Source of the DNA: Pontibacter korlensis
GTDB taxonomy: Bacteria > Bacteroidota > Bacteroidia > Cytophagales > Hymenobacteraceae
Assembly (NCBI RefSeq): GCF_000973725.1
Contig: NZ_CP009621.1
Span: forward strand, 2,454,501-2,518,500
DNA length: 64,000 nucleotides
Reading direction: 5' to 3'
Shown here: positions 42,839 to 51,890 of the stretch, piece after piece
How positions within the stretch are numbered: the first letter of the stretch is position 1
How the letters are laid out: each line of letters opens with the position of its first letter
The notes under the pieces: model-generated
Database searches by the model: none
Seen by the model: the letters and a program-made list of their open reading frames with translations, nothing else
What the model was told of the DNA's origin: nothing
Made by a program: the position numbers and the translations under genes

Positions 42839-43358
42839 GTTTTTAGTGCTACTTTATAGTGCTATTCCATAGAAGCTTTCCTGCCCCTGCTGCTAATATA
42901 GCCAGCTATTCTCTTTTAAGAGCTTTTTAGTATGAAATAATGTAGTGCAATTTCAAAAGATTATATATGATTTTTTTTATTAAAACTTTGTTTTGGATGA
43001 AACAAAATTATTTGTCTTGTGTATACATTCTTTGAATAATAAAAAAAAGTATAGGAATTAACCAGTTATGACTGTGAACCCGGCATTTCATAATCAGCGA
43101 GGTGCTCCCTGAGCCTTCTGCTGTTCTGTTTTATCACCAGGATTATATCATTCACGCGCTCTTACTTACATACTAACTTGGTTAATATAACTTAACCATT
43201 TTGCAATATGGTTTTAGCTATTAAAAATAGCCTGCAACCTTATTGCCCAACCTTTTTATGCCCTGCTGTAAAGTACAATACTTTCGTTACTTCTGACAAA
43301 AAACACTCAAGGCCCCCAAATTAAGCAGCCTTAAACCCAAACCTTATCCCTAAGTTTT
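42839..43358. other. AT-rich intergenic region with two inverted repeats (520 bp)
   Basis: Separates the leftward PepSY gene from the rightward 2073-residue type A gene. Two possible operators are visible: TTTGTTT (42987-42993) with AAACAAA (43000-43006), and TGGTTAA (43179-43185) with TTAACCA (43192-43198). Just before the ATG at 43359 the sequence TTAAACCC appears, a motif shared with the leaders of the next two type A genes. No complete TTTG/TAnnTTTG promoter or RNA gene was found. Confidence 0.45.
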
Positions 43359-46300
43359 ATGAAACAAAGTTTTACCCTATTGATTGCCACCGCTGTTAAT
43401 GCACGGTACGGCAGAACACTCTTAACCTGCTGGCTCATGCTCCTGTTCCTGATGATGGGAAATGTTGCGGCGGCGCAGACTTCTGTCTCGGCATGTGAGG
43501 GCCAGACAGCATCATTTGATGCTAACCCTGCTCCTTCAAGTGCTGTTACTATACAATGGCAAGTAAGTACCACTACAAATGCAGATAATCAATATACTAA
43601 TCTAACAGAACCGTTAAGTGCCTCTGTAGCTAATAATCGCATTTATTCTGTTACAGCAACCTCAGCACTGAACGGCAATTACTACAGAGCAGTATATAGA
43701 AATAACGGAGGGAATGTTGTTGGGACTCTTCGTGTTTTTCAGCTAACTGTAAATCCAACTCCCACTTTAAGTAGCACCTTAACGCCTGCGGCTATATGTA
43801 GTGGTGCCACATTTAATTATACTTCAACGAGTAATGTTGCAGGAACGACTTTCAGCTGGCAACGCCTCCCAGCAACAGGTGTTACAGGTGGAGCGACCAC
43901 TGGTACTGGTAATATTAGCCAAACTCTTACCAATACCACTTCAAATCCAGTGAATGTTACTTTTCGCTACACATTAAGCGCTAACGGCTGTACCAACACG
44001 CAGGATGTGGTTGTAACTGTAAGACCTTTACCCACAATCTCTGTTACTCCAACAGGTAGTGCCTTAACAATCTGCTCCGGCGGATCAGTTAACCTCACCG
44101 CTTCGGGTGCCACAACCTATTCCTGGTCTCCGGCAGCAGGGCTTAGCACTACTACTGGCGCTTCTGTTACAGCTAGTCCTACCACAACTACAACCTACAC
44201 TGTAACTGGTACAACAAATGGCTGTTCTTCCTCTACACAAGTAACAGTTACTGTAATACAGACCCCAACTGCGTCTATTACACCCGCTTCGCCAGCTCCA
44301 GTTTGTGGAGGGTCTGTACTTTTAACCGCTGTTGCTAATCCGACGACTCCAGCTGTAGGAACTTATACTTACCGATGGTTGGATGCTGGTGGTAATACAG
44401 TTGGCACAAATTCAACCTTTTCAGCTACGGCAACAGGAAGTTATTCTGTTGTAATTACAAATACTGCTGGACCATGTGCCAGTGCACCTTCAAGCGCTGT
44501 AAATGTTACAGTTAATCCTGTGCCGACAGCGCCTACAAATGTTTCTGCTAACTCTACTTCATTCTGTGGTAGTGGCACCCCTACCTTAACCGCCACTGCA
44601 GGTGCAAACAGCAATACAATAAGGTGGTACCTTTCTGAAACTGGTGGATCTCCGGTAGGAACAGGCTCACCTTATACGCCATCTGCTCCTATTACAGCGA
44701 CTACAACATACTATGCTGCCAGCTATAATTCAACTACCACCTGCGAAAGCAGCACTAGAGTAGCAGTACAGGTAACAGTCAATCCCAATCCAGTTGCCGT
44801 AATCACCCAGGGTGCAAATGTTATCCTTTGTGAAGGAGGTGAAGTTACTCTTACAGCCCAAACAGGCACAGGCTACTCTTACCAATGGCACCTAGGTGGT
44901 AGCCCGATTACTGGCGAAGACGAAAGTAGCCTTACAGTAACCGAACCAGGCAGTTATACCGTGGAAGTTACTCTTGGAGAATGTACTGTGATGTCAAGCG
45001 CTACCACAGTTACAGAGCAAGCTCTACCAGAAGTAACTATAAATACAACAACTCCAACAGAGTTTTGTGCAGGCAACTCGGTTGTATTAACTGCTGCTGT
45101 TGACCCTTCTTCGCCAACGGTTGGTAACTATACTTATAGATGGTTTGAGACAAGTTCTCCTGGTACTACCTTAAGTACAGAGCCTAGCTATGAAGTGTTT
45201 GCGTCAGGTACCTACAACGTGGAGGTAACTGTAAATACCTGCCCTGTTGTAGCTGATGAGCCAGTAACGGTAACAGTTAATCAGTTACCATCTGCTGAAA
45301 TTATTCCTACTGGGCCTACTGATTTTTGTGAAGGTGGGTCTGTTGTGCTTAATGTGCCATTCAGTGCAACTAACACCTATGAGTGGTTTTTGGATGGAGT
45401 GGCAATTGAAGGTGCCTCTACAAATAGCTTATCAGTCACAGTCTCTGGTAGTTATACTGTGACCGTAACTAGTGCGGAAGGCTGCCCAAATACCTCAGCG
45501 CCTACAGTAGTAAGAGTGGGTAACGTTGAAGAAGCCGCGGTTACATTTACCCCGCCAACCGAGTTTTGCGAAGGAGGTAGTGTACTTTTGGAAGCCACAC
45601 AGGCACCAGTCGGGCAGACGTACACGTACCAGTGGTTACTAGACGGTGAGGAGATAGATGACGCAACTGAGCGTACTTATCTTGCTGCGGCTTCCGGTGA
45701 TTATAGTGTTAGAGTAAGCAACAGTGGCTGTTCCAAAACTTCAACAGAGGTAACCGTTACTGTTAGTCCACAGCCAGCCGCTAGTATTTCGAGCGGCAAT
45801 GAAGAAACGTGTTTTGTGCCGGGAAGTACCGTAAGTTTCGAGGTGGAGGCTACTTTTACTGGGGAGACTGCCGTATGGAGCTCAGACAATGGAAATTTTG
45901 TCTTAACTAACCAGGTTATCAATCCAGAAACAGGTGTTGCTACCGCCACAGTAACTGCTACTGGCACAGGAAGCGCTACTATAACGCTAACAGCCAGCAA
46001 TTCTGAAGCAGGGTGTAACAACGCAGCTAGTTCTGTAGTACTTTTAGTTAAACCTTTGCCAAGTGCCACTATCACTGCTGATGGCTCAACTACTTTCTGC
46101 CAAGGCGAGCAAGTTATACTAAGTGCGCCAGAGGGTACAGGTTATACTTACCAGTGGTATAGAGATGGAGAGCCTGTTGTTGGTACCGGAAGAAGCTATA
46201 CAGCAAGTTTAGCAGGTAGCTACACTGTAAGAGTAACTAGTAATGGCTGTTCTCTGGAGTCAGACCCAACGGTTGTAACTGTAAATCCACTTCCAACGGC

Positions 46301-49300
46301 TACTATCAGTACGTCGGGTTCCACGGTTTTTTGTTCAGGAGGTTCAGTAACCTTAACAGCCAACTCAGACATTGGTACCAACTTTACATGGTTCAGAAAT
46401 GGTAATGAGCAGGTAGGTACAGGTGCAACTTTAGTTGTAAGAGAGAGTGGTAGCTATACAGTGCTGGTATCGGCTGGCGGTACAGGTTGTAGCAATACAT
46501 CCGATGCGACTGTTGTTACAGTTAATCCAACTCCGGAGGCCACTATTCGACCAAGTGGTCCTGTTACCTTCTGCGAGGGTGGAACCGTTACACTTGTTGC
46601 CGTTAACGCTCCATCTAATGCTACCTTCCAATGGTTTAGAGGGACAACTCCAGTTGGTACCACACAGCAGATTACCGTTAGCCAAAGTGGCAATTACACA
46701 GTACGCGTGACATCAGGGCCATGTAGTGCTACGTCGTCAGTAACTACGGTAACAGTTAATCCAACGCCTACACTGGTGATCACTAACCCTGAACCAGTAT
46801 GTTCTCCTGCTACAGTAGATCTTACTGCTGCTGCCGTAACCAGCGGAAGCACTTCAGGCTTAACTTATACTTACTGGACCAATGCTGAAGCAACAACGGC
46901 TTTAAGTAACCCATCAGCTGTTGCAACTAGTGGTACATACTACATTAAAGGTACAACTGCAGCAGGCTGTTTTGAGGTGAGACCAGTGCAGGTTACTGTA
47001 AACTCTACACCAGCTACGCCTACTATATCGGGCATTACACCAAATGCTGTAATTTACACTGGTGAAAGGGTGAACGGAAGCTACACCAGAACACTTGTTG
47101 GAAGTGATCCAGGTGCTGGTAACACGGGTACATTCTCTGGACCAGGCATAACAGGTGCGGGCGTATTTAACCCATGTAGTGTACTGTCGGCCGGGCAAAA
47201 CTCCAGAGATATAGTCATCACGTATACTGTGAGCAACAGTACAACAGGGTGTAGTAGCTCAGTGAGTGTTCCTGTGACTGTAAGGCGCTCTACTTATACT
47301 ATTGTACTTGAAACAAATCCCTTCCCTGTTTGTAAAGGACAGAATACTAACTATACGGCAAGGGTATTAAGAGATGCTGTTGTTACATATCCGGCGCCTG
47401 AGAACATTAGAATTCAGCCTGTAAATGTGGTAAGCTTTGAAGAGGATGTTACTAGCCTTTTTGTTGTAGAGTCTAGAAAGAATCAAGGTAACTTCAATAG
47501 AGGTACAACCTTTAGTGATGCTAGTTTATCGGCAACAGACTACTACGAATCCAGAGCTACTCCTATAAGCGGAGCTTTACCAGCATGTGCTAGTACAACT
47601 CCAATATTCTCGAATAAAATTTACTTAGGTACGCCAGAGGTAACTGTGAGCCTTCAAAATCCAGGATCTATTTGCCCGGGTACTTCGGTAACGTTCACAG
47701 CTACGCAGGGTACTTTGCCTGGCACGCTTACATACCAGTGGACAGTAAACGGAGAGGCTGTGCCTAATGAGACGTCATCTACTTTCACCACGTCTACACT
47801 TCAAAATGGGGACCGAGTAGCTGTAAACTTTACAGCAGAAGGTAGTGGCTGCGGTGTTGCAACCTCTGGTAATGAGATTGTCATGGTTGTGGTAGAGACC
47901 CAAACAGTAACAGGAGGAAGCTATTGTGCAGGAACTACAGGAGCGCCAATCACTATTGGGTCGTCCCAGAGTGGTGTAAACTACCAGTTAGTACAGATTG
48001 CTAGCAATGGTACAGTAACAAGTATAGGTAACCCTGTTCCCGGAACGGGAAGTAGCCTAAGCTTTGGCAACCAGTTAGCAGGAACATATTCTGTCATTCC
48101 GATAGCTGCAAATCCAGGTGCTTGCTCTATGTTTAATCAAGTGACGAACAGCGAAACACCATTACCAACAGTATATGACATAACCAGCAGTGCTACCAGC
48201 TACTGTGCGGGATCGGGTGTTACAATAGGATTGAGCGGGTCTGAACCAAATACTACCTACAACTTATTCAGAACGGGAACTACTGATGCAGTTGGTGCTT
48301 ATACAACAACATCAACACAGAGTGGAGCATTTAGCTTCCCTGGTAGCTTTACGGCAGGCACCTATAGAGTTACTGCAGTAACTGTAGCTAATCAACCTGC
48401 CAGAGCAGCTTGTCCTAGAGATATGTCCGGCACTGTAACCATAGAGGAAATAATGCTGCCTCAACAGTACAGCATAACGGGAGGCGGTGATATCTGTGAG
48501 AATAACATTGTTGCTATGCCAGTGGGGCTGGCAAATTCACAGATTAATGTAAGTTATCAACTGAAGCGTGACGGAGTAAATGTTGGTAACCCTGTTACTG
48601 GTACCGGTGCGGCATTTGACTTTGGGACTTATACAGAGCCTGGTACTTATACAGTTGAAGCTGTTACCACAACTACACCAGCATGTCCAGTTACACTTAA
48701 TACAAGCACCGTAATTAGAAATGTTAGTGCCGAGGATGTTACTGGTGAAACTTTGAGAGTAACATGGATTGAGAATAATACGCAATGGAGAGTTGAGGCT
48801 GTAGATGAGCCTGAGCGCTTTACTTTTGGAGCCAATCCAATATATAGATGGTATCGCTCTACTGATGAAGGGATCACTTGGGCAGAGGTTCAGCCAACTT
48901 CATCTGATCCAAGCATCTACATCGAAAATGAACCTTCTACAGATCCTCTCATTAGAGCGGAGGTACGAACTACAGACGGTCGTTGCCTCAGGTTTATTAT
49001 TACTAATGAAAACTCAGTTCCTCTCCCAGTAGAACTGATGTACCTGAGAGCCTTCAAACAAGGTAACAATGTGCTGCTAGAATGGGCAACTGCTATGGAG
49101 GAGAACAATGCTGGCTTCGAGATACAAGTGTCAGAAGACGGTTTCAACTTTAGAAAGCTAGATTTTGTGCCTACCCAAAACGGCAACACAGTGCTGAAGC
49201 AAGTCTATAAGTATATCGACAAAGAGAACGGTAAGTATGGAACACGTTATTACCGTCTGAAACAGATCGATGTGAATGGCACCTTTGAGTACTTTGGACC

Positions 49301-49580
49301 AAGCGTGGTAATCTTTAGTGAAGTGGCAAGTCAAGTGAAAGCTTTCCCTAACCCGTTCACTACTGAGGTAACGCTTGACATTGCCGCAGCGCAAAATGGT
49401 AAGGTACAGGTAACGATGTATAGTGCTATTGGTCGCCAGGTGCTGGAGCGAAGCTTTACTGTGGAGAAAGGCTTCAACACTGAGGTACTAAACATTAATG
49501 ATGACTTACCACATGGTGTTTACTTCATCAAGGTACACTTAGACGGTAAGGTGCATCAACTAAAACTTCTGAAGCAATAA
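43359..49580 (+). CDS. Large T9SS type A surface protein with Ig/PKD-like repeats (2073 residues)
   Basis: Signal peptide at the N-terminus (TCWLMLLFLMMGNVAAAQ, about 22-40). The body (about 45-1850) is a long series of Ig/PKD-like beta domains of 75-95 residues with recurring FCEGGSVxLTA, YTYQWxxDG, GSYTVxVT and VTVNPxP elements. An Ile/Leu-rich FN3-like domain follows (LPVELMYLRAFKQGNNVLLEWATAMEENN), leading to the type A sorting domain at about 1990-2073: FPNPFTTEVTLDIAAAQNGKV, GRQVLERSF and LPHGVYFIKVHLDGKVHQ, ending LKLLKQ. Type A domains are exported by the type IX system and attached to anionic LPS or released. Function is probably adhesion or matrix; no catalytic domain is visible. 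First of three consecutive type A genes with related C-termini. Confidence 0.9.
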   Translation: MKQSFTLLIATAVNARYGRTLLTCWLMLLFLMMGNVAAAQTSVSACEGQTASFDANPAPSSAVTIQWQVSTTTNADNQYTNLTEPLSASVANNRIYSVTATSALNGNYYRAVYRNNGGNVVGTLRVFQLTVNPTPTLSSTLTPAAICSGATFNYTSTSNVAGTTFSWQRLPATGVTGGATTGTGNISQTLTNTTSNPVNVTFRYTLSANGCTNTQDVVVTVRPLPTISVTPTGSALTICSGGSVNLTASGATTYSWSPAAGLSTTTGASVTASPTTTTTYTVTGTTNGCSSSTQVTVTVIQTPTASITPASPAPVCGGSVLLTAVANPTTPAVGTYTYRWLDAGGNTVGTNSTFSATATGSYSVVITNTAGPCASAPSSAVNVTVNPVPTAPTNVSANSTSFCGSGTPTLTATAGANSNTIRWYLSETGGSPVGTGSPYTPSAPITATTTYYAASYNSTTTCESSTRVAVQVTVNPNPVAVITQGANVILCEGGEVTLTAQTGTGYSYQWHLGGSPITGEDESSLTVTEPGSYTVEVTLGECTVMSSATTVTEQALPEVTINTTTPTEFCAGNSVVLTAAVDPSSPTVGNYTYRWFETSSPGTTLSTEPSYEVFASGTYNVEVTVNTCPVVADEPVTVTVNQLPSAEIIPTGPTDFCEGGSVVLNVPFSATNTYEWFLDGVAIEGASTNSLSVTVSGSYTVTVTSAEGCPNTSAPTVVRVGNVEEAAVTFTPPTEFCEGGSVLLEATQAPVGQTYTYQWLLDGEEIDDATERTYLAAASGDYSVRVSNSGCSKTSTEVTVTVSPQPAASISSGNEETCFVPGSTVSFEVEATFTGETAVWSSDNGNFVLTNQVINPETGVATATVTATGTGSATITLTASNSEAGCNNAASSVVLLVKPLPSATITADGSTTFCQGEQVILSAPEGTGYTYQWYRDGEPVVGTGRSYTASLAGSYTVRVTSNGCSLESDPTVVTVNPLPTATISTSGSTVFCSGGSVTLTANSDIGTNFTWFRNGNEQVGTGATLVVRESGSYTVLVSAGGTGCSNTSDATVVTVNPTPEATIRPSGPVTFCEGGTVTLVAVNAPSNATFQWFRGTTPVGTTQQITVSQSGNYTVRVTSGPCSATSSVTTVTVNPTPTLVITNPEPVCSPATVDLTAAAVTSGSTSGLTYTYWTNAEATTALSNPSAVATSGTYYIKGTTAAGCFEVRPVQVTVNSTPATPTISGITPNAVIYTGERVNGSYTRTLVGSDPGAGNTGTFSGPGITGAGVFNPCSVLSAGQNSRDIVITYTVSNSTTGCSSSVSVPVTVRRSTYTIVLETNPFPVCKGQNTNYTARVLRDAVVTYPAPENIRIQPVNVVSFEEDVTSLFVVESRKNQGNFNRGTTFSDASLSATDYYESRATPISGALPACASTTPIFSNKIYLGTPEVTVSLQNPGSICPGTSVTFTATQGTLPGTLTYQWTVNGEAVPNETSSTFTTSTLQNGDRVAVNFTAEGSGCGVATSGNEIVMVVVETQTVTGGSYCAGTTGAPITIGSSQSGVNYQLVQIASNGTVTSIGNPVPGTGSSLSFGNQLAGTYSVIPIAANPGACSMFNQVTNSETPLPTVYDITSSATSYCAGSGVTIGLSGSEPNTTYNLFRTGTTDAVGAYTTTSTQSGAFSFPGSFTAGTYRVTAVTVANQPARAACPRDMSGTVTIEEIMLPQQYSITGGGDICENNIVAMPVGLANSQINVSYQLKRDGVNVGNPVTGTGAAFDFGTYTEPGTYTVEAVTTTTPACPVTLNTSTVIRNVSAEDVTGETLRVTWIENNTQWRVEAVDEPERFTFGANPIYRWYRSTDEGITWAEVQPTSSDPSIYIENEPSTDPLIRAEVRTTDGRCLRFIITNENSVPLPVELMYLRAFKQGNNVLLEWATAMEENNAGFEIQVSEDGFNFRKLDFVPTQNGNTVLKQVYKYIDKENGKYGTRYYRLKQIDVNGTFEYFGPSVVIFSEVASQVKAFPNPFTTEVTLDIAAAQNGKVQVTMYSAIGRQVLERSFTVEKGFNTEVLNINDDLPHGVYFIKVHLDGKVHQLKLLKQ

Positions 49581-50133
49581 AAGATCTTAATAGGGTTTAA
49601 AGCTGAAAGAGCCGGGTATTTTACCTGGCTCTTTTTTTTTATTATTTTATAATAAAAAATTATACAATCCATATATGATATTTCTGTGTTGTAGTTTATC
49701 TAAGGTAAAATATAACTGACTGAAAAAGAAGCAGAAGTGATTATATAAAGTTTGGTTAAAAAATAACATATGTCTAAACATTTACAATTTTAAGTACAAT
49801 TTTTGTTTGGCAAAATTAAAATTATTTTATAGATATATATGGATGTTTGTTGAAGTGTATTAATATTGTGCTCGCGAATAGATTAATCTCATAATAAACT
49901 ATAAAAAAAATAGCTGAATATGCCTCGCCAGCCATGGGAGATCAGTGTAATAAAAGATTATAAGAAGTAGTTTCTGCCTATAGATATTCTTCTAAGGAAA
50001 ATTTTGGAACTTTTATAATACAAGTTAGCACGGCTGATACCGTGGGTGGATATCTATTGTCTTCAAAGTTATGTTGTGCAAGAATTAATCAGTAATGATC
50101 CAATACTTTCATAACCCTTTAAACCCATATTTT
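49581..50133. other. AT-rich intergenic leader upstream of the second type A gene (553 bp)
   Basis: After the terminator the sequence is very AT-rich to about 49960. Nearer the gene it carries GATACCGTGGGTGGATATC and CTTTAAACCC, both roughly matched in the leader of the next gene. AAGAATTAATCA at 50080-50091 also occurs at 26570-26581 before the giant adhesin. No coding frame or full promoter was found. Confidence 0.45.
49606..49640 (+). terminator. Rho-independent terminator after the 2073-residue gene
   Basis: AAAGAGCCGGGTA (49606-49618) pairs with TACCTGGCTCTTT (49622-49634) with one G-T wobble, then a T-run. Confidence 0.85.
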
Positions 50134-51393
50134 ATGAAAAGAATTTTTACTCTATTACCAAAATGCTTTCTAGCAATTAGTATGATACTAATGGTTGGTA
50201 CCATTAAGGGGCATGCACAGAACAATTTTACAATAACATTAGATAAGACATGTGCTTTGAAAAACCAAGGTTTGACATTATCTATCACTGGCGACGGATT
50301 TGCAAATGGTAATAAGCATACACAGTTGGAGGCATATACATCAGAGACAGCAACAACACCGCTAACTACTATTTTCACGCAATCTACAGGTAATGCAAGA
50401 GTAATTACTGCCACAATTCTAGAAGATTCTCCAATAGTTGAAGAAGCAAGAACAGTTTATCTTCGCGTCAGGAACAACAAAAGTAAGGATTTATCTAGCC
50501 CAGTTCCATTTAGAGTTAGAGATACAGCAATTGTACCTAATGGTGAAATCACCTCTTCATCTAACACTGTAGAGATCGGAAAGCCTATATTTTTTACTGT
50601 TACTTCTGATATTATTAATAATAATGATACAGACATAAGTACCATTGAGTGGTACATTGTGAAAATGGAGGGTACAAACGAGGTGAGGGAACTTGTGCAA
50701 ACAGGGGGAACAGAGTATAGAATGACTCCAACCACTAATGATCCTTTTGAAATTGAATCTAAAGTGACTCCAAATTCAAGCGTATGTTACACCGAATCTC
50801 CAAAGGTTTATTCTACACATCAGATGACACCTATGCCAGTCGAGATTATTTACTTCAGTGCGGCCAAGCAGGGCAAGGACGTGTTGCTGGCCTGGGCGAC
50901 GGCGATGGAGAAGGACAACACGGGCTTCGAGGTGCAGGTGTCGGAGGACGGGCTGAGCTTCAGGAGGCTGGGTTTCGTGGGCACGCAGAACGGCAACACG
51001 GTGCTTCGCCAGGAGTACCGGTACACCGACCGGGAGAACGGCAAGCACGGCACGCGCTATTACCGCCTCAAGCAGGTGGACACCGACGGGGGCTTCGAGT
51101 ACTTCACCACCAAGGCCGTTAGCTTCGGGCAGGTGAGCGGCTACAGCCTCAAGGCATACCCTAACCCGTTCGAGAGCGAAGTGAGCCTGGAACTGCAGGC
51201 AGATCAGCCAGGCAGATTAAATGTACAGGTACTGGATGCGATGGGTAAGGTAGTGTATACGAAGCAGTATGCTGTTGAACAAGGTTTATCTCTGGAGCAA
51301 ATAACATTAGGGCAGTCGCTGCCTAAAGGAATCTATTTCGTGCGCACCGAAATGAACGGCACTGCCAGCAATTTCAAGCTCTTAAAGAAATAG
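50134..51393 (+). CDS. T9SS type A surface protein, small (419 residues)
   Basis: The ATG at 50134 starts a signal peptide (MKRIFTLLPKCFLAISMILM, cleavage before NNFTITL); an ATG at 50095 is in frame but its leader-derived sequence resembles no signal. Residues about 25-235 hold two beta domains (TCALKNQGLTLSITGDGFANG, IPT-like, and an Ig-like one). Residues about 235-350 are the FN3-like segment PVEIIYFSAAKQGKDVLLAWATAMEKDN, GFEVQVSEDGLSFRRL and YRLKQVDTDGGFEYF, encoded by a strikingly GC-rich stretch (50863-51184). The type A sorting domain (AYPNPFESEVSLELQADQPG, LPKGIYFVRTEMNG, KLLKK) follows. It is the paralogue of the gene at 51891, sharing almost identical DNA for the cassette but not elsewhere. 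Confidence 0.87.
   Translation: MKRIFTLLPKCFLAISMILMVGTIKGHAQNNFTITLDKTCALKNQGLTLSITGDGFANGNKHTQLEAYTSETATTPLTTIFTQSTGNARVITATILEDSPIVEEARTVYLRVRNNKSKDLSSPVPFRVRDTAIVPNGEITSSSNTVEIGKPIFFTVTSDIINNNDTDISTIEWYIVKMEGTNEVRELVQTGGTEYRMTPTTNDPFEIESKVTPNSSVCYTESPKVYSTHQMTPMPVEIIYFSAAKQGKDVLLAWATAMEKDNTGFEVQVSEDGLSFRRLGFVGTQNGNTVLRQEYRYTDRENGKHGTRYYRLKQVDTDGGFEYFTTKAVSFGQVSGYSLKAYPNPFESEVSLELQADQPGRLNVQVLDAMGKVVYTKQYAVEQGLSLEQITLGQSLPKGIYFVRTEMNGTASNFKLLKK
50863..51184 (+). repeat. GC-rich cassette, copy 1 (about 99% identical to copy 2)
   Basis: About 322 bp matching 52944-53265 with four differences seen by reading. Three consecutive 60-base lines (50881-51060) each contain 39 G+C, while 50581-50640 in the same gene has 13. 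Encodes the FN3-like domain before the sorting signal. Confidence 0.85.
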
Positions 51394-51890
51394 AGTAATA
51401 GGGTTTAAAGATAAAGAGCCGGGCAGTTTGTCCGGCTTTTTGCATTTATAGCCGACTGTAAAAACTTGAGGGTAGCAGGCCACCATAAGTGGAGGAGCAC
51501 ACATAGTTTAAACAAGGGCTAAGTAACGAAGTCTAAATGTGTTGGAAGTAAAATCAATTGCTAGTTTATAATATAAACTTTAAATAGTTAAAATTAGAAC
51601 ATATATATATTCGTATACTGTAGAAGATATATCTGCTGGTAATACTATTGTTTAAATCTTTTTAAAGGTATACAACTATGAAATACAAGCCTTTATATAC
51701 ATATCCTTTAAGGGTGTAGACAGAATACCTCTATATCTGATCTTTAGCCTCTTTTTGTAATCAGGTAATATTTCAATTCAAAATTCTGCAGTAAGCACTG
51801 TGGATGGCTTTGTATTGCCCAAAGAATTCGATGCTCCCTCAGGTCATCAGCTCATCTAATATCTCCAACTCTTTAAACCCTTATTAAGTT
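51394..51890. other. AT-rich intergenic leader upstream of the third type A gene (497 bp)
   Basis: Holds the terminator of the previous gene (51413-51441) and an AT-rich leader. CACTGTGGATGGCTTTGTAT and CTTTAAACCCTTATTAAG near the gene resemble the preceding gene's leader. No coding frame, RNA gene or full promoter was found. Confidence 0.45.
51413..51441 (+). terminator. Rho-independent terminator after the 419-residue type A gene
   Basis: AGCCGG (51417-51422) pairs with CCGGCT (51432-51437), flanked by A-rich and T-rich arms. The upstream sequence AGGGTTTAAAG is also found before the terminator of the 2073-residue gene. Confidence 0.7.
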